Positions 24,920-34,461 are shown, counted from the first letter of the stretch. The stretch: DNA of 51,067 nucleotides from Oxalobacteraceae bacterium (GCA_023259175.1 JAHFQV010000018.1:1-51067), one strand, 5' to 3'. Numbers and translations are program-made. The notes: a model not told the origin generated them from the letters alone.

Positions 24920-24953
24920 AAAAACCCCGCAATTATTAAGCTGCGGGGTTTTT
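24920..24953. terminator. Strong bidirectional terminator after rpoD
   Basis: A 12-bp perfect stem, AAAAACCCCGCA with TGCGGGGTTTTT, encloses a 10-base loop. It lies 60 bases beyond the rpoD stop and upstream of the tRNA promoter. It has A and T runs on both sides, so it can stop transcription from either direction. It closes the rpsU-yqeY-dnaG-rpoD cluster. Confidence 0.92.
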
Positions 24954-25013
24954 GACGTTAACTACTTTAACTCGCTTAATTAAAGTAATCGTGCCAGTAT
25001 CAATTAGATTAAA

Positions 25014-27977
25014 TCAATTACCTTCCAAGAAGCTCTTGAGTTTATCTGAGCGTGAAGGATGGCGCAGTTTGCGTAGCGCTTTGGCTTCTATTTGGCGTAT
25101 CCGCTCACGGGTTACGTCAAATTGTTTGCCGACTTCTTCCAAGGTATGATCGGTCGACATTTCAACACCGAAACGCATACGCAAGACTTTTGCTTCGCGT
25201 GGTGTTAAGGAGTCCAGCACATCTTTAACGACATTGCGCATCGAGGCGTGCAAGGCCGCATCGGACGGTGCCAAGGTGTGATTGTCTTCGATAAAATCAC
25301 CTAAATGTGAATCGTCATCGTCACCGATAGGCGTTTCCATGGAAATCGGTTCTTTGGCGATTTTCATGATCTTGCGGATTTTATCTTCCGGCATTTCCAT
25401 CTTGATCGCGAGTGTTGCAGGATCGGGTTCGGCACCGGTTTCCTGCAAAATCTGACGTGAGATACGATTCATTTTATTGATCGTTTCTATCATGTGTACA
25501 GGAATACGAATCGTGCGCGCCTGATCGGCGATAGAACGGGTGATGGCCTGACGTATCCACCAAGTTGCATAGGTCGAAAACTTATATCCGCGACGGTATT
25601 CAAACTTATCAACCGCCTTCATCAAGCCAATATTGCCTTCTTGGATGAGGTCCAAGAATTGTAAGCCACGGTTGGTATATTTTTTGGCGATGGAAATAAC
25701 GAGGCGCAAATTGGCTTCGGTCATTTCACGTTTTGCTTTACGAGCTTTCATTTCGCCAGCCGACATTTTTTTGTTAATGCCACGCAGGTCAGGAAGCGGT
25801 AACACGACGCGCGCTTGCAGGTCGATCAATTTTTGTTGGAGCTGCTGTACCGAGGGAATATTGCGTCCTAACACAGCGCTGTAGGCATGTCCGGAATTCA
25901 CTTCGCCATCCACCCAAGCGAGGTTGGTTTCATTACCGGGAAATACTTTAATGAAGTGGGAGCGCGGCATGCCGCAACGATTCACCACGACTTCTAAAAT
26001 TTGTTTTTCGACGTGACGCACTTCGTCAACTTGGCCACGCAAGGTGTCACATAATTTTTCCACGACTTTGGCGGTAAAACGTATGCCTAAGAGTTCGTTA
26101 GAAATGGTTTCCTGCGCTTTGATATAGGCTTTGGAGTTATAGCCTTCTTTTTCAAAAGCCTTGCGCATTTTGTCGAAATTTTCCGAGATCACTGCAAATT
26201 TGGCCAGCGAGTCGCGCTTGAGTTGTTCTAACTGTTCAGCCGAAATACCCGCGGCAACGCCAGTTGCTTCGTCCTCATCTGCTTCGTCCTCTTCTTCGTC
26301 TTCATCCTCTTCGTCTTCTTCGCTTTCAGCGACAACGACTGGGGCTTTTTCGTCTTCTGAGCTGGCGTTGGGGTCGACCAAACCGTCCACGATGTCGTCT
26401 ACTTTTATTTCATCACTGGCGATGCGTTCCGCCGAAACCAAGATTTCTGCAATCGTGGTAGGGCAGGCAGAAATCGCCTGTATCATGTCTTTAAGACCTT
26501 CTTCGATTTTTTTGGCGATGACAATTTCGCCTTCGCGTGTGAGCAACTCAACCGTGCCCATTTCACGCATATACATACGGACGGGGTCGGTAGTGCGACC
26601 GAAGTCGGAATCGACGGTGGACAAGGCCGCTTCAGCCGCTGCTTCCACTTCGTCGTCGTCGCTGGCAACCGTGACGACATTGTCGGACAAGAGCAAGGCT
26701 TCTGCATCGGGAGCTTGTTCGTAGACGGCGACACCCATGTCGTTAAAGGTGCTGATAATGCCTTCAATCGCTTCGGGGTCAACCACGTTTTCCGGTAAGT
26801 GATCGTTGATCTCCGCGAAGGTTAGATAACCACGATCCTTACCCATTTTAATCAGGGTTTTGAGGCGTTGGCGGCGACGTTCTAATTCTTCTGCGGTCGC
26901 TTCAGGATCAGCTGAAAACGCATCTTTCAGTAGTGCTTTTTCTTTGGCTTTGCGATCTTTCGCTTTCGCCTTATCGATGGCCTTCATTTCGGCGCGCTCA
27001 ACTGCATTAAGCGCGGCCATTTCTTCATTTTCAGGCTGATATTCTTTCGGTTTCCGACCCCGTCGTCCAGGCACTTTTACGCCCGGCAAAACATAGCCAG
27101 AGGTGTCGATCGCCGCCAACACTGCTGCATCGGTCGTTTGACTCACAGTGGGTGCAGAGCCTGTTTTGATTTCTTGCACTTCGGGCGCCTTTTCGGATTT
27201 AGCTGTACGTTGACTTGGCTTCTTCACTGGCTTCGATTCAATAATTTCAACTGGCTCGACTTTAATTTTCGCGGAAACTTTCTTGTCGGTGACGGGTGAG
27301 GCTAGGCTTACTTTATTGGGCTTAGCGCTTGGCGTTGGGCTTGGTTTTGCACTCGACTTTGCATTGAGCTTTTCCTGCGCTTTGCTCAACTTCGGTTCGG
27401 ATTTACTTCCTTCTTTTGCAGCACGTAATTTTGGCACTTCAGCTTCCTTTTTACTCACCGTCACATTGACATTCTTTTTTACGATCTTGCTCTCAGCCAA
27501 TTTTGACGGCTTCATTTCCACTTTAGGCGGTTTAGCGCCTTTGGCAAGGACTTTTTGCGCGGAACTTTTTACGGTTGCGGGGCTTGATTTACTGGCTTTT
27601 GTAAGCTTGCTTGTAGCGGCTTTAACGGGTGTTTTTGCGGCCTTAGGCTGCGGCTTTGCTAGATTTTTTGCGGATGCGGCAGATACTTTGCTCGTTGTTT
27701 TCACGGCAGTGGTTTTATCGATTTTCTTGGCCGTCGGCTTACTAGATTTGCTGCTAGTCGTTGCCGTTGACGCTTTGGAAGTGGCCTTTACGACCGCGGC
27801 TTTCGGCTTATTGGTCAACTTAGCGGTTGGCTTGTTTGCCACCTTCGCCACTTTCGCCACAATCACAGGCTTAGTCGCTTTTGCTGAAGGCGAGGCTTTA
27901 GTCGCGACCTTTTTGGTCGAATTTTTGGTCACTGTGGGCGTTAGTTTTTTCGCGGGTTTCTTCATTGCACTAGCCAT
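25014..27977 (-). CDS. rpoD: RNA polymerase primary sigma factor RpoD with long basic tail
   Basis: Housekeeping sigma-70 factor that directs RNA polymerase to -35/-10 promoters. Of 987 residues, roughly the last 620 match the family: region 1.1 (about 367-430, [20 protein letters not shown]), 1.2 ([13 protein letters not shown]), an acidic non-conserved insert near 550-573, region 2 (about 755-820, with [13 protein letters not shown] melting motif), region 3, and region 4 with helix-turn-helix [20 protein letters not shown] near 945-965. The first 360 residues are an extra, Lys/Ala/Thr-rich, histone H1-like tail ending with an AT-hook-like GRRGRKP. E. coli RpoD has 613 residues. Start ATG 27977 has a weak ribosome site; Met5 (27965) is an alternative. 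A near-consensus promoter lies 250 bp upstream. Confidence 0.98.
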   Translation of the reverse strand: MASAMKKPAKKLTPTVTKNSTKKVATKASPSAKATKPVIVAKVAKVANKPTAKLTNKPKAAVVKATSKASTATTSSKSSKPTAKKIDKTTAVKTTSKVSAASAKNLAKPQPKAAKTPVKAATSKLTKASKSSPATVKSSAQKVLAKGAKPPKVEMKPSKLAESKIVKKNVNVTVSKKEAEVPKLRAAKEGSKSEPKLSKAQEKLNAKSSAKPSPTPSAKPNKVSLASPVTDKKVSAKIKVEPVEIIESKPVKKPSQRTAKSEKAPEVQEIKTGSAPTVSQTTDAAVLAAIDTSGYVLPGVKVPGRRGRKPKEYQPENEEMAALNAVERAEMKAIDKAKAKDRKAKEKALLKDAFSADPEATAEELERRRQRLKTLIKMGKDRGYLTFAEINDHLPENVVDPEAIEGIISTFNDMGVAVYEQAPDAEALLLSDNVVTVASDDDEVEAAAEAALSTVDSDFGRTTDPVRMYMREMGTVELLTREGEIVIAKKIEEGLKDMIQAISACPTTIAEILVSAERIASDEIKVDDIVDGLVDPNASSEDEKAPVVVAESEEDEEDEDEEEDEADEDEATGVAAGISAEQLEQLKRDSLAKFAVISENFDKMRKAFEKEGYNSKAYIKAQETISNELLGIRFTAKVVEKLCDTLRGQVDEVRHVEKQILEVVVNRCGMPRSHFIKVFPGNETNLAWVDGEVNSGHAYSAVLGRNIPSVQQLQQKLIDLQARVVLPLPDLRGINKKMSAGEMKARKAKREMTEANLRLVISIAKKYTNRGLQFLDLIQEGNIGLMKAVDKFEYRRGYKFSTYATWWIRQAITRSIADQARTIRIPVHMIETINKMNRISRQILQETGAEPDPATLAIKMEMPEDKIRKIMKIAKEPISMETPIGDDDDSHLGDFIEDNHTLAPSDAALHASMRNVVKDVLDSLTPREAKVLRMRFGVEMSTDHTLEEVGKQFDVTRERIRQIEAKALRKLRHPSRSDKLKSFLEGN

Positions 27978-28322
27978 TGAATCAAACCATCCGCAGCAAT
28001 AATCGTGATCTGAACTAAAAATTGTGTGAAACCGCTTAATTTATTCTTATCAAGCAACAGTTCAACAACACTTTTCTCAGTTTTCCTATTTTTGCAACGG
28101 TGTTTTGGGTTACTCGGAGGAGCGAATGCTCACCTAAACAACACATTCCCAGCTTAAATGACGCTTAATTAACGTCACCACGATTGAGAATGAAAACAAC
28201 CTAAGACCTTGAATCGAAAGCCTTTAATTATAGCACCTGCCTCACTTTTACTCAATCGACTAGGCATGAGCATCGGCACATTCCCAGTCATAACTGCTAA
28301 GAACTTACCGTAGAATGAGCAC
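27978..28322. other. 345-bp dnaG-rpoD intergenic region
   Basis: Besides the promoter at 28227-28255 it contains the long predicted rpoD leader. A small inverted repeat (TGACG/CGTCA around TTAATTAA, near 28159-28177) could form a hairpin in that leader, without a T run. No reading frame with a ribosome site is seen. Confidence 0.5.
28227..28255 (-). promoter_or_regulatory. Extended -10 promoter upstream of rpoD
   Basis: On the minus strand TTGAGT (28255-28250), a 17-bp spacer and a perfect TATAAT (28232-28227) with the extended TG one base before it. It is located between dnaG and rpoD and would give rpoD its own transcript with a leader of about 240 nt. It is one of the best sigma-70 promoters in the window. 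Confidence 0.82.
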
Positions 28323-30125
28323 TTACGCAACACCCCTACCCGCGGCCTCTAGCTCAGCCTCACGTCTGATGCTATCGAGTATCTGCATGATTTCACGATA
28401 ACGCGCCACTTCATGCGTCTCACGCAAACCCATTTTGGCCAATTGTTCCATTTCCATCTTGAGCACTTGTGACCTTATTTGGCGCAATGCGCCCGCTAAT
28501 TCAAGAGCAACCACTTCAATATCAGAATCCGTTTGTTCGGCGATTTCCGCGATTAAAGGATCAAAATCGGCATTTTTTGCACGCAAAGCATCCGCCACGA
28601 CGGCAAAATTGGCATTTTCACCCATCGGTTGCGCCAATTCCAGCAAAGTCACGAGCATTTGCCCGGCATCGGGTGCTAGTTGGCTCGCTTCCTGCACCAA
28701 AGCGGGTGTCAACATCCAAGACAAAGCCGGATGCGCCAGCAAAATTCGTAATACTTGTCGCTCCAATCCCACGGGCGCGCTTCGCTTGGAACGTGGCGGC
28801 GCTGTTTTCATCCGTGCGACTGGCTGCGCCAGTTCAAATAAGCTTTCGATCTCCTGCGCACTCGATTGCGTCGCCTGTGCCAAACTGCGCACTAATTGCA
28901 GACGCAAAGAGGATGGCTGCATTTGTTGCATCAAAGGCTTAGCATCAAACTGGGTTTGCGCCCGTCCTTCGGCGGTTGTGAGATCATGATCAGCAATCAC
29001 TTCGCGCATAAAAAATTGCGACAAAGGCATTGCATCATTTATTTCTTGCGCAAAAGCCTCAGCGCCACGTTCCCGTACAAAACTATCTGGGTCATGCTCG
29101 GTCGGCAAATACAAGAATTTAATAATCTTGCCGTCTGTCACCTGCGACAAACAAGCATCGAAAGCACGTCTAGCAGCGCGCCGACCTGCACTATCGCCAT
29201 CAAAACTAAATACCAATTGATCGGTTTGGCGCAGTAATTTCTGCACGTGGGTCGGGGTACACGCCGTACCCAAAGTCGCCACGGCTTGCGGAAACCCCAA
29301 CTGCGCCAATGCGACCACGTCCATATAACCTTCCGTGATCAACACGTAACCCGCTTCGCGGATTGCTTGGCGCGCTTCAAACAAACCATAAAGTTCCAGA
29401 CCTTTTTGATACAAAGCGGTCTCGGGCGAGTTGAGATACTTGGGCTCACCTTGATCCAAAATACGCCCACCAAAACCGATGATCTGACCTTTGGTATTGC
29501 GAATTGGGAACATGATGCGATCACGGAAGCGATCATAGCGCTTGCGATGCGCGCCTTCATCATCCGTTTTATCGATCACCATGCCCGACTCAACTAAGGC
29601 GCTGACTTGATAATCAGCGAACACCGAACGCAAAGCATCCCAAGCATCAGGCGCATACCCCAAACCAAATCGTGCTGCAATTTCACCGCTCAAGCCGCGC
29701 CCTTTAAGGTAGGCAATCGCGCGTTCCGAAGTACGCAAAGTCTGGCGATAATAGTCGCCTGCCTTCGTCATCACTTCACTTAAAGCCAAACTCTTAGCCA
29801 GCACTTCAGCACGCTGAGCGGGCAATAATTTATCCTCAATCGGCACGATCATGCCATTGTTTTGCGCCAAATCTTTAATCGCATCGACGTAAGTCAAGCC
29901 CGAATATTCCATCAAAAAGCCGATGGAACTGCCGTGTGCTCCACAGCCAAAACAATGGTAAAACTGTTTGGTAGGACTAACCGTAAAACTTGGGGATTTC
30001 TCGTTATGAAAGGGGCACAAACCCATGTAGTTTGCGCCGCCTTTTTTAAGCTGGACGTATTTTCCCACCACATCGACAATATCGACTCTGGCAAGCAAAT
30101 CCTGGATAAAACTTTGTGGTATCAC
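28323..30125 (-). CDS. dnaG: DNA primase DnaG
   Basis: Makes the RNA primers for replication forks and works with the DnaB helicase. The 600 residues show the family order: N-terminal CHC2 zinc ribbon with C37, H40, C58 and C61 (LCPFHNEKSPSF, FYHCFGCGAHG); the RNA polymerase core with the Toprim motif near 258-320 (ITEGYMDVVAL, then FSFDGDSAGRRAA); and a divergent C-terminal helicase-binding part. Start is GTG 30125, whose following residues IPQSFIQDLLARVDIVDVV are the usual family beginning; there is no clear Shine-Dalgarno. Instead, 11-bp tandem repeats overlap the start. Lies between yqeY and rpoD in the classical macromolecular-synthesis cluster. Confidence 0.98.
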   Translation of the reverse strand: MIPQSFIQDLLARVDIVDVVGKYVQLKKGGANYMGLCPFHNEKSPSFTVSPTKQFYHCFGCGAHGSSIGFLMEYSGLTYVDAIKDLAQNNGMIVPIEDKLLPAQRAEVLAKSLALSEVMTKAGDYYRQTLRTSERAIAYLKGRGLSGEIAARFGLGYAPDAWDALRSVFADYQVSALVESGMVIDKTDDEGAHRKRYDRFRDRIMFPIRNTKGQIIGFGGRILDQGEPKYLNSPETALYQKGLELYGLFEARQAIREAGYVLITEGYMDVVALAQLGFPQAVATLGTACTPTHVQKLLRQTDQLVFSFDGDSAGRRAARRAFDACLSQVTDGKIIKFLYLPTEHDPDSFVRERGAEAFAQEINDAMPLSQFFMREVIADHDLTTAEGRAQTQFDAKPLMQQMQPSSLRLQLVRSLAQATQSSAQEIESLFELAQPVARMKTAPPRSKRSAPVGLERQVLRILLAHPALSWMLTPALVQEASQLAPDAGQMLVTLLELAQPMGENANFAVVADALRAKNADFDPLIAEIAEQTDSDIEVVALELAGALRQIRSQVLKMEMEQLAKMGLRETHEVARYREIMQILDSIRREAELEAAGRGVA

Positions 30126-30177
30126 TGTTGTATCACTGTTGTATTAAGCTGCATCGCTGTTGCATCACTGTTGCATC
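30120..30177 (-). repeat. 11-bp tandem repeats over the dnaG start codon
   Basis: On the minus strand imperfect 11-bp units follow each other: GATGCAACAGT, GATGCAACAGC, a decayed unit, AATACAACAGT and GATACAACAGT, then GATACC at the gene start. The last full unit contains GTG ATA CAA CAG TGA, whose stop overlaps the dnaG GTG start (GTGA). Confidence 0.85.
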
Positions 30178-30257
30178 AAACTAATGCAATCAAAAAATAG
30201 GGGACCAAATCCGCGCTTCCCTAGCTTAGTCTAAACAAACAGGCGAACCACGCAAAA

Positions 30258-30710
30258 TTAAGTACGTGCCGCCAATGCCGCTTTCACCAAACCAGAGACT
30301 ATCGTCATATCAGCACGTCCCGCCAATTTTGGCTTCAATACGGCCATCAATTTACCCATATCTTGTGGACCACTGGCACCCGTTTCAGCCACAGCTGCGG
30401 CCACCGCGGCGGCCATTTCTGCCTCGCTCAAACCGGCTGGCATATATGCTGAGAGTATGGCCAATTCGGCTTTTTCTATGTCCGCTAAATCTTGTCGACC
30501 ACCCGCTTCAAACTGGCTGATTGAATCTTTGCGTTGCTTGATCATTTTTTCGATAATCACCGTCACCATCGCGTCGTCAACTACAATCCGCTCATCGACT
30601 TCTTTTTGCTTGATGGCGGCTGTGATGAGACGAATCGCGCCGAGCTTGGCAGTCTCTTTCGCGCGCATCGCATTTTTCATATCTTCGGTAATTTGTTCTT
30701 TTAAGCCCAT
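30258..30710 (-). CDS. yqeY: GatB/YqeY domain protein
   Basis: A small helical protein of 150 residues. It is similar to the tRNA-binding tail domain of the GatB amidotransferase subunit; its cellular role is not settled. The sequence shows the family beginning MGLKEQITEDMKNAMRAKE, the IRLITAAIKQKEVDERI segment and the closing GRADMTIVSGLVKAAL. I chose ATG 30710 because GGGGTTGG lies directly upstream and the length then matches the family (about 150); the frame extends 21 codons further but with unlike sequence. yqeY between rpsU and dnaG is usual in Betaproteobacteria. Confidence 0.93.
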   Translation of the reverse strand: MGLKEQITEDMKNAMRAKETAKLGAIRLITAAIKQKEVDERIVVDDAMVTVIIEKMIKQRKDSISQFEAGGRQDLADIEKAELAILSAYMPAGLSEAEMAAAVAAAVAETGASGPQDMGKLMAVLKPKLAGRADMTIVSGLVKAALAART

Positions 30711-30742
30711 ACCAACCCCAAAAAAATAAATGATGAAATAAC

Positions 30743-30770
30743 AAAACCCGCTGCGGTACACCGGAGCGGG
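30743..30770 (-). terminator. Hairpin between rpsU and yqeY, probable partial terminator
   Basis: CCCGCT pairs with AGCGGG, with one G-G mismatch and an inner CGG/CCG stem around a four-base loop. On the minus strand it is followed by TTTTG and later by AT-rich DNA. It lies after rpsU and before yqeY-dnaG. In E. coli a leaky terminator between rpsU and dnaG lowers primase synthesis compared with S21; a similar role here is inferred. Confidence 0.65.
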
Positions 30771-30881
30771 CATGCAAAACCTAAAGCAATTTCAAAACTA
30801 ATTACAAGCAGATCTGTGGCGGATTATTGAATTAAATCAAACCAAAACAATCAAATTCACCATCAAACTAAGCAATCAGAA

Positions 30882-31094
30882 TTAATACATTTTCTTAGGC
30901 AATTGCTGACTACGAATACGTTTGTAGTGACGTTTAACAGCCGCAGCCAAACGACGCTTGCGCTCTGCAGTTGGTTTTTCATAGAACTCGCGAGCACGCA
31001 ATTCGGTCAAGAGACCGGTCTTTTCGATGGTGCGCTTGAAGCGACGCATGGCGACTTCGAACGGCTCGTTTTCTTTAAGGCGAATTGTGGTCAT
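30882..31094 (-). CDS. rpsU: 30S ribosomal protein S21
   Basis: A 70-residue small-subunit protein that assists mRNA binding near the anti-Shine-Dalgarno end of 16S rRNA. The complete typical sequence is seen: [20 protein letters not shown], then the RTIEKTG segment and the very basic tail [21 protein letters not shown] 31094 is preceded by a short leader of about 34 nt and lacks a strong Shine-Dalgarno, which is often so for S21. First gene of the rpsU-yqeY-dnaG-rpoD cluster, with its own strong promoter. Confidence 0.98.
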   Translation of the reverse strand: MTTIRLKENEPFEVAMRRFKRTIEKTGLLTELRAREFYEKPTAERKRRLAAAVKRHYKRIRSQQLPKKMY

Positions 31095-31134
31095 GTAAGT
31101 TCGGAACCAAGTAAAAATTTATAGGAAGACCGAG

Positions 31135-31163
31135 ATAATAACAGTCTTTTTCAAACTTGTGAA
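31135..31163 (-). promoter_or_regulatory. rpsU promoter with extended -10
   Basis: On the minus strand TTCACA (31163-31158), a 17-bp spacer and TATTAT (31140-31135) preceded by TGT. Both hexamers match five of six consensus bases. The predicted transcription start lies about 34 bases before the rpsU ATG. It should drive the whole cluster. Confidence 0.82.
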
Positions 31164-31347
31164 GCCTGCTGATGAAATCTTATGCAAATAAGCGCGGCAT
31201 AAAGGATACAAAGATGATTTCCTACTAGCCGATTACATAAAAAACTTAGCCCTCTTAACATAGGTAAAAAGCATGCAGCACCCAGAGGCAAAATAAGCGA
31301 TGCAGATTTTAGACTATGTTACGGTTCATCATTGATGCTTGATGAAT

Positions 31348-31410
31348 TTCTCATGGTTTTCTCTGTGTCTCTGTGTTGAGTGGTTTGCTGCTTTGAAATG
31401 ATTTCATGTC
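31348..31410 (+). repeat. Dispersed intergenic repeat, single copy
   Basis: This stretch (core CTCTGTGTCTCTGTGTTGAG, then TGGTT and TTTCATG) resembles both arms of the inverted repeat at 46029-46219. It lies between rpsU and the BaiN-like gene. The remaining part of 31164-31442 shows no gene. Confidence 0.65.
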
Positions 31411-31442
31411 ATCGTCTCAAGTTTGTTTAAGGAGGCTCAGAC

Positions 31443-32711
31443 TTAAACCGCACTCCCCGCAGCAAAACCAGATGCCCACGCCCACTGAAAATTAAAACCG
31501 CCCAGCCAACCGGTCACATCTACCGCCTCGCCAATAAAATACAAACCCGGCACGCGCGTCGCCATCATGGTTTGCTGTGACAATTCACGTGTATCGATAC
31601 CGCCGCGTGTCACTTCGGCTTTACGATAAGCTTCCGAGCCATTAGGCACTAATTCCCAACGATTGAGTTTTTCACCCAGCAAACGCAGGCGCTTGTCAGG
31701 CATATCGGCGATTTTTTGATCACCTTGGAAATCATGGGCAAGCAGTAAGCCATCCACCAAGCGAGCCGGTAAATAAGCTGTTAAAAAATTAGCCAAATTT
31801 TTCTTGGTACTGGTTTTAGCCTCAATCAAAGTCTGGGCCACGTCCAATTCAGGCAATAAATTAATGCGAATTGCCTGTCCATCCTGCCAAAAACTAGACA
31901 CTTGCAAAACCGCAGGGCCCGACAAACCGCGATGGGTAAATAATAAATCTTCACGAAAAACTACCGGCTTTTTCTTATCGCCGGATGCCGCTACCGCCTC
32001 TATATCAACTTCCAAGGAAATCCCCGCCAAAGGGATGAAAGCGGCCCAAGCCGCACTATCAAAAGTCAAAGGAACCAAGGCAGGTCTAGGCGCAACGAGC
32101 TTAAGCTCAAACTGTTTTGCGATGCGATAGGCAAAATCAGTGGCACCAATTTTGGGAATCGACAGGCCGCCCGTTGCAATCACCAACTGCGCAGTGTCAA
32201 CGATGCCGGCATTCGTTATCACGCGAAAACCCTGATCCACACGCGCTACCTCAGATACGGCGCAAGGCATGCGCCACTGCACTTGACCGGCATCGCATTC
32301 ACTTTTAAGCATACGAATAATATCTTCCGCACTCTCATCGCAAAAAAGCTGCCCCTTATGTTTTTCGTGGAAGGCAATGTGATAGCGCTTGATCAAACTA
32401 AGGAAATCTTGTGGCGTGTAACGTGACAACGCGCTCTTACAAAAATGCGGATTTTCAGAGAGAAAATTTTGGTGGCTGGTGTGCAGATTTGTAAAGTTGC
32501 AGCGCCCGCCGCCAGAAATACGAATTTTTTCTGCCAAACGACTCGCATGATCGATCATCAAAACCCGCTTTCCGCGCTGCCCCGCAACCGCTGCACACAT
32601 CATGCCTGCGGCACCTGCACCGATCACCACGAGGTCAAATTGTGGCGTGTTTTGTCGTGTATGGGTCGATTCAGGCATAAGTTTCGGTATTGGTGGTCTG
32701 AGGGCGCTCAT
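31443..32711 (-). CDS. BaiN/YhiN-family flavoprotein (HI0933-like)
   Basis: An NAD(P)/FAD-dependent oxidoreductase-like protein of 422 residues. It has the dinucleotide-binding GAGAAG at 31-36, SGGGRCNFTN, the TGGLSIPKIGATDFAY segment, FTHRGLSGPAVLQVS and the C-terminal FAD motif with GEAVDVTGWLGGFNFQWAWA. This is the HI0933/YhiN family; one member (BaiN) was linked to bile-acid 7-dehydroxylation, but the role in Proteobacteria is not known. Met12 could be the true start. It follows ybiB by 24 bases, so the two are probably one transcript. All key motifs are intact. Confidence 0.92.
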   Translation of the reverse strand: MSALRPPIPKLMPESTHTRQNTPQFDLVVIGAGAAGMMCAAVAGQRGKRVLMIDHASRLAEKIRISGGGRCNFTNLHTSHQNFLSENPHFCKSALSRYTPQDFLSLIKRYHIAFHEKHKGQLFCDESAEDIIRMLKSECDAGQVQWRMPCAVSEVARVDQGFRVITNAGIVDTAQLVIATGGLSIPKIGATDFAYRIAKQFELKLVAPRPALVPLTFDSAAWAAFIPLAGISLEVDIEAVAASGDKKKPVVFREDLLFTHRGLSGPAVLQVSSFWQDGQAIRINLLPELDVAQTLIEAKTSTKKNLANFLTAYLPARLVDGLLLAHDFQGDQKIADMPDKRLRLLGEKLNRWELVPNGSEAYRKAEVTRGGIDTRELSQQTMMATRVPGLYFIGEAVDVTGWLGGFNFQWAWASGFAAGSAV

Positions 32712-32735
32712 TGTAAAGCCAATCGCAGAGCAGCG

Positions 32736-33722
32736 TTACCCCGCTCGCAAAGCCTTTGAATATGCGAGGCACAGCTCGACTTGACGTGCGATATTCGCTG
32801 GAACTGACTTTTCACCTGCGAGCACGGCTTGTATCCAGGCTGCGGTGGTGTCGGCATCGGCAGATTCGGGCAAATCAATTTCTTGGCCTAGCAATTGGGC
32901 TTCTGTTTCGAGCAGGGTCTCACCTTGCCCCATCGCGTAATGATCGATTTGCTGCGCTCGCCCGGTGCTGGCCACCACCTCGCCTTCCGTGCCACGCATC
33001 AAAAATGCAGCGCCTTCTTTATGCGGCGCAAGTTGGCAAAAATAGTCGTCGAGCATACTGTGATATTCAGGGTGAGTGTAAGCACACAAACGCAAGGCCG
33101 GTACATCGAATGGCTGCAGCAATTTCACGAGCGTATGGGTGGAATTACGCACCCCCAAAATCCGTCGCATCGCCAAGATGCGCTGCATCGCTGGCGCGAG
33201 CTTATCGATAGGTACAAAGGCCGCTTGTCCTTGCGTCATTTGCTGCTGCGCCTGTTCTGCGTCTAGCGCGAAGGACTGACCCAAGGCTAAAAAGATTTCC
33301 GCTGTCGTTACACGACCGGCATCTTGCCTAACCCCATGCACCAAAACAGGCGCACCGGCGCGCGCCAATAAGATGGCAAGCAGAGGCGTTAAATTGGGCT
33401 TTTTTCGCGCTCCGTTGTAGCTTGGTATCACAATCGGGGCGTATCTTGCAGCAGGACTACAGGCCATGCGCATAACGAAGGGCTTACTCGCATCAAGAAA
33501 ACCAGCGACTTCGTCCACCGACTCGCCCTTGATACGCATCGCCAACAAAATGCCTCCCATTTCCAAATCGGACACTTCACCCGCCAACATCGCGGCATAC
33601 AATAATTGGGCATCTTGCCGACTGAGACTACGCGCACCCGCCTTACCTCGGCCGATCTCCTTGATGTATCGACTGGCTGCAAATTGAATTTTACTGAGTT
33701 CTGTATTTGAATTTTCCATCAT
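32736..33722 (-). CDS. ybiB: DNA-binding protein YbiB (TrpD2-like)
   Basis: A 328-residue relative of anthranilate phosphoribosyltransferase. The N-terminal helical domain (about 1-75, with KAGARSLSRQDAQLLYAAML and DLEMGGILLAMRIKGES) and the larger alpha/beta domain (IPSYNGARKKPNLTPLLA, VLVHGV, RRILGVRNSTHTLVKLLQP) match the fold. In E. coli YbiB binds nucleic acids without sequence preference and is LexA-controlled; it is not a Trp biosynthesis enzyme. No trp genes are nearby. ATG 33722 is followed by another ATG at 33719; the choice is not certain. First gene of a pair with the flavoprotein. Confidence 0.9.
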   Translation of the reverse strand: MMENSNTELSKIQFAASRYIKEIGRGKAGARSLSRQDAQLLYAAMLAGEVSDLEMGGILLAMRIKGESVDEVAGFLDASKPFVMRMACSPAARYAPIVIPSYNGARKKPNLTPLLAILLARAGAPVLVHGVRQDAGRVTTAEIFLALGQSFALDAEQAQQQMTQGQAAFVPIDKLAPAMQRILAMRRILGVRNSTHTLVKLLQPFDVPALRLCAYTHPEYHSMLDDYFCQLAPHKEGAAFLMRGTEGEVVASTGRAQQIDHYAMGQGETLLETEAQLLGQEIDLPESADADTTAAWIQAVLAGEKSVPANIARQVELCLAYSKALRAG

Positions 33723-33878
33723 GCAAGCTTACACTGAGATGCGACAGTTGAACAAATGCGACTATAAAGTATTGCGGCCAGCACTCAGCCCTACGGTCTA
33801 TCGGCAAGCAAAGTAAGATAAATGCCAAGTTTTCAAATTAAAGTATTATTTTTTTGGTAGTGGGGGCTGATTAGTCCT

Positions 33879-33907
33879 ATGCCATAAACGTATTTCTTCG
33901 TTATACT
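33879..33907 (+). promoter_or_regulatory. Possible promoter of the response regulator gene
   Basis: ATGCCA (33879-33884), a 17-bp spacer and TATACT (33902-33907), about 60 bases before the ATG. Four and five consensus matches. The divergent ybiB gene has a TATAGT hexamer near 33765, with no good -35. Confidence 0.5.
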
Positions 33908-33966
33908 TAGAAGAATTCCTTATGCTTTTGTGATGAAGTTGCCAGCTTTCTTTAAATGCGAAAATC

Positions 33967-34461
33967 ATGACCCATCCTGAAACCGAGAATATTAATCGTA
34001 GTCATCTCAAGATTTTATTGGTCGATGACGACGAATTCTTGCTCGATTTAATGCGCGAATCCCTGCTCGGTTTAGGTGTAGGAAGCGTGGACATTGCACG
34101 CAATGGACTCGAAGGACTGGGCTTCTACAAACGCACACAGGACAAACCCAATGTCGTCATCTGCGATTTATGTATGCCGCAATTAGGCGGCATGGAGTTT
34201 CTCAGTCATCTTGCGCGCGAAGGCTGCAAGGCCGATGTCTTGATTATTTCAGGCCACAATCATGTCCCGCCCAAAAATACGCACTGGAATCTGGCCTATT
34301 ACAATGGCCCCGTTCTCAACCTCGCAGAGAAACTCGCGCGAATTCAAGGTCTAAACGTAAAAGCGACCTTTGAAAAACCCATCACCCACGAAAAACTGAT
34401 GGATATGATGCAGTTGCTCGAACACAAGAATGCTCCTGCTCAGCAACAAGACAAAGCCTAA
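33967..34461 (+). CDS. Single-domain response regulator
   Basis: A phospho-receiver protein of 164 residues with no output domain. The acidic pocket D20-D21-D22, the acceptor D67 (VVICDLCMP), S95 (IISG) and K137 (TFEKPI) are all present, so it should be phosphorylatable. After strand 4 there is an insertion of about 20-30 residues (HVPPKNTHWNLAYYNGPVLN and following) before the Lys. Such proteins act by protein contact, as CheY or Spo0F do. No histidine kinase is found in the window, so its partner is unknown. A Gln-rich tail ends the protein. The VOC gene follows at 35 bases and may be cotranscribed. Confidence 0.9.
   Translation: MTHPETENINRSHLKILLVDDDEFLLDLMRESLLGLGVGSVDIARNGLEGLGFYKRTQDKPNVVICDLCMPQLGGMEFLSHLAREGCKADVLIISGHNHVPPKNTHWNLAYYNGPVLNLAEKLARIQGLNVKATFEKPITHEKLMDMMQLLEHKNAPAQQQDKA

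Noticed and set aside
26161-28002. Serine-rich and hydrophobic plus-strand frames opposite rpoD
   Set aside because: They result from the acidic and Lys/Ala-rich codons of RpoD read in reverse; rpoD is certain.
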